Shown here piece after piece: positions 58,091 through 64,000 of a DNA stretch of 64,000 nt. The stretch comes from Urechis unicinctus. Its lineage: Eukaryota; Annelida; Polychaeta; Xenopneusta; Urechidae. The position numbers and the translations under genes are program-made. The stretch's first letter is position 1. Each line of letters starts with the position of its first letter. The notes beneath the pieces were generated by a model. The model did not search any database, was not told where the DNA came from, and saw only the letters and a program-made list of their open reading frames with translations. The DNA lies in assembly GCA_034190875.2 (NCBI GenBank), contig CM067356.1, forward strand, positions 59,134,325 to 59,198,324, written 5' to 3'.

Positions 58091-59142
58091 TAATGGTTAC
58101 TGCCTAATGGTCCCATAAATTTTACCTTATAAGTGGCATGCAACAGGTCGGGTAACCCCTTTCAGGGATGGGCAACCAATCAAAGGGACCATCCAAGTCA
58201 TGCATAACAAGTCAGGTTGTTACATCTTGGGAACTGCACTGTCCTAAAAAGGCCTCATTTGTGATTTGGGGTTTCAAATATGCTTAATACCACTATCAAC
58301 ACTAGACCAGATGCACAGATTTTAAAACTAACTGAGAGATGGCCATTGCATTAATAGCTTATCTATGATAGATTCAAATGGGGTGATTGTTCTATTGAAC
58401 AATTGATTGGATTACAAACATTGAACATTTGGCAATAATTTTAATACCAATATTGATGTGGACGATACCCTGACAAAAGAGGCTCCTGACTTCAAAAACC
58501 TACTTGGGGTCTCATTTTTTGGCTAGCCGCTGTTTACCTTGGCTTTCAACTCAAACCAGCACAGTTTGTTTTGAATAGCTATTATCTAAAGGATCACTTT
58601 CCTGACTAATAATAAATTGATGGCAAAAGTGTGACTCTGTCCATGACTGAACTACCAAATAACACATAATCAAACTTATATGAATTTCTTAAAGAACTCG
58701 TGTTTTAATGTTTTGGAATGATATATAATATAAGCAGATCATGCTATATTCATGTCCAATAAAAGTACTTTAAATGGTTGGTTACTGAAGCAAGTATATA
58801 CTTCATGGATGTCGAAAGCAAAATATCCATATTAAACCTTTGAAAAAAAATTACATTTGAAAGAGTACCCCCCCCCCCCTCCCAGCGCACTACCACCAAT
58901 GACACAAGCCATCCTAGTTGCTAGGGTCATAGTTAACCATACAACATTGTAAGTTACAGGGCATAAAGTCTGAAAACGAGTTGGATCGATGATCCTGGAT
59001 CCCCTACCTTACTCAACAACAGAATTGGAACGTTTGGGGTATTGTGATACCGGAGCGCATGTCCGCTGTCTAGATCAGCAGATACCACAAACGAAAATAA
59101 CAGGCTGACGGTGGGCGAAATGCCAATGTTTACATCTGACAG
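58091..59142. other. No gene recognised; CpG-rich toward right end
   Basis: Includes a poly-C run near 58,868-58,878. From about 58,950 CpG density rises, consistent with a promoter region for the candidate exon that follows. Confidence 0.35.
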
Positions 59143-59287
59143 ATGGCGCAAAAGCCGTTCGCTCAAATGGCGAATACGATTATATGTACGTTAGAAAATA
59201 CCATGGTAATCCGTAGCTCTGTCCCACCAAACTGTAACATCAACGTGGTATCTGGGTATTGTTGGTCGTTGGACTGTGTAGTGATCG
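59143..59287 (+). CDS. Candidate first coding exon, unknown gene
   Basis: An ATG (GACAGATGGCGC) opens MAQKPFAQMANTIICTLENT, continues MVIRSSVPPNCNINVVSGYC, and meets a strong donor (ATCG then GTAAGTTT) at 59,288 after 48 codons plus one base. It lies in the only CpG-rich stretch of this part of the window. The frame also stays open to 59,364 unspliced. No domain is recognised and no second exon is identified. Confidence 0.35.
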
Positions 59288-59364
59288 GTAAGTTTGACTG
59301 TGAGCCGCAGAGCCCACGTCCGGAACAGCCCGCCCGGGTATTTCAAACAATTTGTCGTACATGA

Positions 59365-59938
59365 AATGTCGTCCCGCAACAATAACTATCATTGTCACAT
59401 CAGACGGATATTATTGAGAGAAAAACCCCTAAAATAAGTTGAAAAAGACTTACAACCCCGGATTTACCAGTAAAATTGTCATTTTTTTATATCCGGCCGC
59501 AAAGATATTGGAGCGTGTGCCGCCCGTCACTCGTTAAACTGCAGATTTATATATTCATTTAAAATTTGTATATTTTTCATTTGAAGATATAATTAAAAAA
59601 AAAGAATTATTCATTGACGTTAAAAGTCACACAAATCATGAATCTAAGTTTGAAGCAAATATACATCGAACAGAGCTATATAATGACCGATTATTGAACA
59701 TGGCCAAAACGATCGTTGTGGCCAAAATGTAAATTCAGGCAAATGCATTAAAACGCGAATAAACAGTTTGTCCGAATAATGAGATAGCAACATTATGCGG
59801 AGTAGTAGCATACAATGTAACACTTAGGCTGGGAAGCGCAGTTGTGTTAACCTAGGAGATGACGCTGACTATTTTGGCCCCATGATCATCGACCAAAATG
59901 TAGGTAGGGGTCCAAATGGTCGGTGGAATGTACAAATA
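59365..59938. other. No gene recognised
   Basis: AT-rich, intron-like sequence after the candidate donor; nothing conserved was seen. Confidence 0.4.
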
Positions 59939-60126
<188 letters not shown>

Positions 60127-60141
60127 TTACTTCCGCATTAT

Positions 60142-60211
60142 GGCGACCGTCGGTCGCCGTAAGTCGGCGGTTTACATTAGGGCGATTAACTGTCGGTCGC
60201 CCTAATGTAAA
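60142..60211. repeat. Two adjacent hairpins
   Basis: GGCGACCG and CGGTCGCC (60,142-60,158) form a near-perfect palindrome, and TTTACATTAGGGCGA (60,171-60,185) pairs perfectly with 60,197-60,211 around an 11-nt loop that again contains GTCGG. They directly abut the TA array. Confidence 0.85.
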
Positions 60212-61337
60212 TCAGCTTTTATGATGTTATAATTCCTCCTTTTTTCACAAATGCAATCTTGTCCTCAATAGAGGCTGCATTGTCAAGAACTTAACAACCA
60301 TGAGTTTCTTTTTTCCTTGTAAATTCTCCAAAAAATGTTTCACGATATATCTCAAAAGCAGAAAACTGCCTACTTATGACGACCGGCCTTCTTATCCCGA
60401 TTTCGTTATCAAACAAATGTATATCTTCTTAAAATCGAAAAATTCATTGATAAAATGATGTTCTTCCGCAAATATTCGTCTAATGCGGTCGCATTGCTCT
60501 CTTTTAAGCCTAGAAATGTTAACCTGTATATCTTGGCATTTATCTCAAAGATATATTTGATGATATTTATATTCCACTTCACTCAAGTACAGATCTTCCG
60601 TCGGATATTTTTCTTAATCGTATTTTCTTTTTGCTTTATAGAAGCTTACAAATGTTGGTCTTTAAATGAGGATACAGTGGTTCGTGTGGGATATTGCATG
60701 CCATATTACCGAAATAATGAGGACGGATTTTGTTTCCTGCTCCAAAAGCACTTTCAAATTTTGGATTGGCGATAATTACGCCGTGCAATAGTGGAATTTA
60801 TGTGGTGAAGCAAGCCCTCGACGCACCACGTGAACCTCGCTCGCTCGAACCATCCTGCATCCACATCATCAAGGTAAATACTAACCGACTATGTTGGTTG
60901 TTGGGATAGGTGAACCAATGAAACCGATGCAGGGTCACACCATACAAATGCTTGATGTCCACTTACCTTGTTAAATCCAATTGCGATTATGTTTTCCTGT
61001 TTATCATAACGGAGAACGTTGCCAATTTTATCATTTCGGGCCATGCCGTACTTCAAAGTGATGGTAGGTCGTATAGATATAGCTGATTTTACCTGTCATG
61101 ATAGCATTGCCCTTTTGAAGAAAATAAATTTGGACATAGTGCATCTTCTATAAGTAGGACTGTAAATCATAACGACCAATTGTTGGTTTTTAGGTCCAGG
61201 TCTGTTGGTTTACAGGTCCGTTTGTTTTTAAGGTCCAGGTCTGTATGTATTGCCATAGACATATCTGGTCTACTGTGGTGGACCCTGCAGGGCCATGACA
61301 CTTCTGTTACGGTTTTGAATAGTTAAATATTCTGATC
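60212..61337. other. No gene recognised
   Basis: A 106-codon frame at 60,455-60,775 is Phe/Ile-rich but without conserved motif. At 61,175-61,245 a short GGTCCAGGTCTGT repeat occurs two to three times. Confidence 0.35.
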
Positions 61338-61551
61338 TTAATGGCCCAACATCGGGTAATACTTTTTCCTATATGCCCGTGAATGAATCCACAATGCTTG
61401 CTTATCTAATGGTAAAATATAATCTTCATTGTGCAGTCCATATTCAGTGTACTCAGTACTTAGTGCAATCATACGAATGTACAAATTACTTTCAATAGCT
61501 ACTAAAGTTATTGACTCCCATATCCATTTCAATACGTCAGATGCATCGTCC
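61338..61551 (-). CDS. Candidate terminal exon, unknown gene
   Basis: On the minus strand a TTTGCAG acceptor at about 61,552 is followed by 70 open codons reading DDASDVLKWIWESITLVAIE and ending HSRAYRKKYYPMLGH then TAA. The residue composition (Trp, Tyr, charged) is protein-like and unlike the surrounding AT-rich noise. A possible upstream exon with ATG at 62,254 is on the same strand. No family is recognised. Confidence 0.3.
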
Positions 61552-62179
61552 TGCAAATGTTAAACATACCATGTTTTTTACTCCTATCTCAATTCAATGG
61601 TTGGTTCACATTTACCTCCAAATATAAATGCAAGACTGTGCAAACCATCATTTTATTACACTTTAACAAACATTGATATAATGAGTATTCAGCCAAAGCA
61701 TTGCCTCCAAGCTGACCAGAACAAAACACAACAATATATGTCCCCTCTATATCAATGTAAATTCTGATATGAATGCTAATATGGTTTGTGGTCAGTCATC
61801 TCCTATAATCAGTTAAGTAACACATGTTTGTCCCTTATGCAATGTTAATAAATGTTATACTTCTATCAGACTTATAGACTATGTTTCTTGTTGATAATCT
61901 CTCCATCAATAAGAAGCACAAATAATACAACAAGAGATGACAAGTCAGTCAACTTGAAATACTCTTTTCTTCATTTCATCAACTGTATAGAACACAGGGA
62001 AAAAAGTCATAAACATCAAATGCTGGTTCACAAAGCCAAAAGTGAGCTTCATTTAAACAATAATATGATACTGTTTGGAACACATACCTTATGATCAATG
62101 GTCTCATAATACACATTGAAATGAAAACCAGAATACTATCAAACAAATATGCACTAAATGCAACTACTATAATGAAATT

Positions 62180-62254
62180 GAATCTATAAGTTGAACTAGG
62201 CATAACAAATTCTTTAACGTCCTTCTCTTCGAATACCTTAACTCTGGCATCCAT
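62180..62254 (-). CDS. Candidate upstream exon, unknown gene
   Basis: An ATG at 62,254 on the minus strand starts MDARVKVFEEKDVKEFVMPS, after which the frame becomes hydrophobic and AT-rich. A GTATTC after the first six codons or an undetected donor later could end the exon. The link to 61,338-61,551 is only strand and proximity. Confidence 0.2.
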
Positions 62255-62269
62255 ACTTCTGTTTGTAAA

Positions 62270-62720
62270 CTTCAGGTGGCATGTTTTGTTATTAAGCTAG
62301 CTAGCAGCCCCAAATTACATATGGACCCCTGTTATGGCAATTTCTGCTGGCAAACTAAATATCAGCCCTGTATAACCTTTGATCCCTGAATAAATATTGA
62401 GATACTTTAACCATGTTTACCCAAGGGGGAATAATTTTTGATGGTTTTCTTATAAAGCAAACTAGCAGCCACAAATTACACATGGACCACACTTAGATTG
62501 TCACTTGCAAACTCATAATTACCCCTGTATGGCTTTCGATCCTGTGTTAATATTGAAAAACTAATATGAATCACCTATGTCAAATAAACCCAATGGAGTA
62601 ATGAAAGTTTTGATATCATATTTTTTTTAAAAAACCTTCCTATGACAATATCTCCCTGCAAACTACAAATTACATATGTATGCTTTTGAACCCCTGTCCA
62701 AGTGTTATAATTATTTGCAT
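62270..62720 (-). repeat. Inverted copies of the ~130-150-bp satellite family
   Basis: Two to three monomers with GCTAGCAGCC.CAAATTACA.ATGGACC, GGCAAACTAAATATCAGCCC and TTTGATCCCTGAATAAATATT, the reverse complement of blocks at 38 kb and 57.6 kb. Confidence 0.65.
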
Positions 62721-63190
62721 TAATAAAGGTCAATTAAATATCTTCAATGTATTTACGAATGCTTTCGTTTAAACTTCTGTCCCTGTGGACAATGTCCTTG
62801 TCTTATGCTGTAGTTGGAAACAATATACAAGCAGAGGATGGGGGAACAATGTTCCTAGCCATATAAATAGCCTTGTATTTTTTTTAATTTGACACTCTCG
62901 GGGGGGGGGGTCTAGTATTTGAAGCAAAGTAAACACCATAGGTGTAGCTCTTGTGCTGTTTGTTGCATTGATTGAGGTTAACATACATTATGATCATCAT
63001 GTCATCATTATGTAAGTTAAACTGCAGGGTATTTTCTGATAATCATATTTTGAGATAATCTAATGCTGTTACATCAACTCCCCTGCATTTTATACATTGT
63101 TTAATGTTATTGTTGCATATCACACATGATAATTACCTTATACTGCTCCTATGCTCGCGCAAACATATTAATGACCTCTCATTGTCATCT
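62721..63190. other. No gene recognised
   Basis: AT-rich with a short G run near 62,901. Nothing supported. Confidence 0.4.
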
Positions 63191-63194
63191 TTTC

Positions 63195-63355
63195 ATTTGC
63201 AGGGTCAGCTGCTGCACATGTACCAGTCCCCTTGCTGTTCAGCAAACGAAGATCTCCTTCAAGAGCACCATGCGAACCTGTACACAGTCAGTAACAGGGC
63301 TTTCAGTATGGTTGCCCCGCCAGTGGAATAAAATACACTCAATGATAAGACACTG
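63195..63355 (+). pseudogene. Possible tail of a LINE reverse transcriptase ORF
   Basis: One frame reads LYTVSNRAFSMVAPPVE and an overlapping frame GLSVWLPRQWNKIHSMIRH; together these resemble the end motif of many CR1/Jockey-type ORF2 proteins (RxFSxxAPRLWNxLPxxIR), with a frameshift. A CATTTGCAG acceptor-like sequence precedes it, so a host exon is an alternative. Confidence 0.35.
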
Positions 63356-64000
63356 AATCCGTGCTTAAGTTAGGGCATCGTACCTATTCCAGATAGCTTT
63401 CAGGACTTTCAAGCAGATGTGTGAGGTTGTAGTGGGCATGCTACATGGAGTAGGAGCTTTATGAATGATACTTTAATATTATTATTATCTAATCATGTTA
63501 AACTTGGTATGCTACTTGTTATTACTTGTGTCGTTAATAAATTATGATGGAAAATACATGGCTTGTTCCTTGACTCCATCACACTAATGAGCTGTGCAAT
63601 TATTATTTGGGAGTCCTAGCTTGATATAATCATTTATGTGCCATCACGACTTTGCCCATAGACAAACAGATATATAGAGGGACTGATAGAGGCCTAGGGA
63701 CAGGTATATTATCACCTCTGGTGAAAAGCAGAACTCAAAATAATCTGATTGCACAAATATTGTTTGAACCTGGCAACTATTAATATCACCGGAAGAAAAA
63801 AGTAGATAAAAAATAGGGTCCGAAACTACAAAAATAATGATGGACACTTGGTTGTTATAGTGTTTTGTTACCTACAGCAAACCAACAATAGCATGCCAGG
63901 TGCATGGACTGACCTGACATGAATCTTCAAGACACCTGGGCTCATTCTGTGTTGAAACATTCCATATATTCTCTTGGTTACTACACTTGTGCTAGAAAGT
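63356..64000. other. No gene recognised
   Basis: AT-rich sequence with several AATAAA-like motifs and short frames without motifs. Confidence 0.4.

Noticed and set aside
59008-59166. Minus-strand frame ending at a donor-like site, reading SERLLRHLSDVNIG
   Set aside because: It has no ATG and no acceptor upstream before a stop; the plus-strand exon at 59,143 overlaps and is better supported.
60455-60775. 106-codon Phe/Ile-rich frame
   Set aside because: AT-rich composition explains it; no conserved motif or promoter.

Overview
The window looks like nuclear DNA of a marine invertebrate. Evidence: spliced genes with GT-AG introns, TATA/initiator promoters and AATAAA signals; very large microsatellites and minisatellites; a CR1-type LINE; a Ty3/Gypsy element; and several Polinton fossils whose capsid, ATPase and small accessory proteins resemble families I remember from cnidarian, mollusc and other invertebrate assemblies. 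I cannot fix the phylum. There are no operons, ribosome binding sites or CRISPR arrays. I saw no tRNA or rRNA gene.

Layout. 0-3 kb: TA microsatellite, then a small spliced host gene whose second supported exon encodes a clear BH3 motif (BH3-only apoptosis regulator), a 42-bp repeat inside it and a 555-bp TATG microsatellite behind it. 3.56-8.9 kb: an old, heavily decayed Polinton (A). 10.66-10.89 kb: a 24-bp minisatellite. 11.0-19.6 kb: a second, younger Polinton (B) with recognisable terminal inverted repeats, YqaJ-type exonuclease, capsid-like protein, integrase and protein-primed DNA polymerase B. 19.8-20.3 kb: a minisatellite. 20.6-29.4 kb: a minus-strand Ty3/Gypsy element that carries, after the integrase, a PHD finger and then an extra region ending in a TatD-type nuclease domain. 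29.4-31.7 kb: an internally deleted CR1/L2-like LINE.

31.7-41 kb is mostly non-coding: two candidate first exons (33.06 and 34.93 kb), a 31-bp minisatellite, a roughly 150-bp satellite and TA/CT microsatellites, ending in a stray Polinton ATPase fragment at 41.1-41.5 kb. At 42.77-44.08 kb is an ankyrin-repeat gene with a recent 201-bp, two-repeat expansion.

The most unusual host-like region is 45.4-53.8 kb: a large imperfect palindrome with arms of about 3.3 and 2.7 kb. It carries two head-to-head-arranged copies of an unknown spliced gene with a TATA box and tandem TCAGTT initiators, a second unknown three-exon gene of 104 residues with a 29-nt exon, a decayed copy of that gene, and five copies of a shared downstream module. 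The remainder (53.8-64 kb) holds a tandem duplication, a 17-bp satellite open in every frame of one strand, copies of the 38-kb satellite family, two strong hairpins, a few candidate exons and a possible LINE tail. Several of these gene models depend on splice-site reading by eye.
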